From Typhlomys cinereus (Eukaryota > Chordata > Mammalia > Rodentia > Platacanthomyidae), in assembly GCA_023101885.1 (NCBI GenBank), contig JALPQD010000623.1:674178-738177 (forward strand): a stretch of 64,000 nt of DNA, written 5' to 3'. The translations under genes were made by a program, and so were the position numbers. Positions 63,074 through 64,000 of the stretch are shown piece after piece. The notes below the pieces were generated by a model that made no database searches, had not been told where the DNA came from, and saw nothing but the letters and a program-made list of their open reading frames with translations. How positions within the stretch are numbered: the stretch's first letter is position 1; each line of letters starts with the position of its first letter.

Positions 63074-64000
63074 GTTGTTGCCAAATTCCCACTGGGACAG
63101 CCAGGAAAAGAGGGGAAAATCAGCAGGGGCATTGTGGGCTGAGGCAAGGGGTCAAGAAGGCATGGAGTAACCACCCAGACCCCAGGAGTCATGCAACAAA
63201 CAGCAGGCAGACGGCGAGTTTGCTGCAGACTCATTATTGAGTGGCCACTTACCAACATCAACTCCAGTAACCTGGCCTCTGATAATTCCTGCTGTCGTGG
63301 GTCCAGGCTATTTAATTCTTCCATCATTTCTGCCTCTGTTGCTGCTCCACACTCCTCCCAGGAGCGGCTCTGACCCATGATGGGAGGTTTCTGCTTTGCT
63401 ATTTTCTGTTGTCTTTCTATCTCTTCTCTCTGTGAATTTATCCTTTCCTGTTGCTTGATAAGATTTTGGAAAGCAATTAGTCACTTCCTCAGAGGATGGT
63501 CCTTTAAGGCTTGGTATGATGAAGGCAGAGGAGGGTGGGAACAAAGGCGGCAGGAAGCATACAGCCTTCTTGGACTTCCCTTTTACAGGCCAGGAAGAGC
63601 ACGCCCATCCAAAACTGTGGGTCCCAGACATTTTCTGAGAAAATCCAAAGAGCTAAGATTAAAGCTTCCTCCCAAAAACCTTCTAAGTCCTTTGGTTTCA
63701 CTATAATCCTATGTAAGTCTAGTAGAGCCTTAATGGCAGTCAGCTGGGGAAAATTCTGATGGGGGCAGCAAATTACCCTCTTTGGAGAGGAAAAGTTCCC
63801 TAATGGAGCAGAGATTACTAGGAGGTGAACAGACAAGGTGAAAGAGCACAGAAAATAAAAAGCAATGACTAGAACAAAGGTTTAAGTGAAAACAACTCCT
63901 AAAAGGGTAACCAATGTCCAATGCAGGACATATGCAGAGGTGTTTTGGATCTAAGTATCCTGTCCTTAATGAGGGACTTCAGGGGTTCGTTACTCCTCTG
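63074..64000 (-). mobile_element. Class II (betaretrovirus-like) ERV fragment, runs off window
   Basis: Non-satellite sequence whose minus strand carries a matrix-like Gag segment. The edge at 63074 reads TGTTGCC on + (GGCAACA on -), consistent with an LTR-type CA end. The 63074-63240 stretch could be the R-U5 end of an LTR joined to gag after an internal deletion, or just more internal sequence; this is not resolved. A good splice donor (GTAAGT, minus strand 63247-63252) follows the last gag-like frame. The element continues past the right edge, so its 5' LTR, if any, is not visible. Confidence 0.5.
63308..63836 (-). pseudogene. gag: Betaretrovirus-like gag (matrix region), broken
   Basis: The frame 63504-63836 (110 codons) has an amphipathic, Trp-rich stretch with KPKDLEGFWEEA and FSENVWDPQFW, which resembles the helical matrix domain of class II Gag. 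After it, coding potential seems to pass to another frame (63308-63631), rich in Ser, Pro, Lys and Glu, and then to a third (63049-63378) that starts MGQSRS. Frame changes mean that no intact Gag is encoded. The first Met at 63836 is only the first in the open frame. Support comes from motif character and from the open 85-bp copy at 21837-21921. A non-retroviral source is not fully excluded. Confidence 0.5.

Noticed and set aside
63049..63378. A host exon ending at the GTAAGT splice donor (63247-63252, minus)
   Set aside because: The frame is flanked by gag-like sequence and runs into satellite. A retroviral donor is the simpler reading, though it is not proven.

Overview
The window is mammalian, repeat-dominated DNA with no intact host gene visible. 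About 54 kb of the 64 kb is one degenerate satellite. Its core unit is about 19 bp, close to CAGCCTCACTGTGACATCA, with variant units in a long irregular higher-order pattern. Mammalian origin rests on the transposons: an ERV-L provirus with a tRNA-Leu-type primer site, an ERV-L solo LTR, a class II-like solo LTR, a probable L1 3' end with a G-rich tract, and a betaretrovirus-like gag fragment. The species cannot be named from the sequence.

Layout. Satellite in + orientation runs from 1 to about 24,650. It is interrupted by an ERV-L provirus on the minus strand (4,985-11,553), a minus-strand L1-like insert (about 15,251-16,140) and an 85-bp gag scrap (21,837-21,921). At a hairpin (24,646-24,661) the array flips to - orientation up to about 26,700, and this segment carries a 537-bp solo LTR (25,958-26,494). 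It flips back to + for 26,701 to about 28,370, then runs in - orientation to about 63,073. That last block is interrupted by an ERV-L-type solo LTR (32,219-32,714). From 63,074 to the end is non-satellite DNA whose minus strand looks like class II ERV gag.

The ERV-L provirus reads right to left: 5' LTR, tRNA-Leu primer site, gag, protease, reverse transcriptase, RNase H, integrase, dUTPase, polypurine tract, 3' LTR. There is no env. It has a 5-bp target duplication, two 496-bp LTRs differing at roughly 19 positions by eye, and several stops and frameshifts, so it cannot make a full Gag-Pol. RT and integrase-dUTPase remain as open frames of 383 and 309 codons.

The most interesting material is structural: three orientation switches in the satellite, higher-order landmarks shared by both orientations, a 30-bp micro-inversion, and retroviral pieces that appear to have been copied along with the satellite. 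Long open frames inside the satellite are by-products of the repeat and are not annotated as genes.
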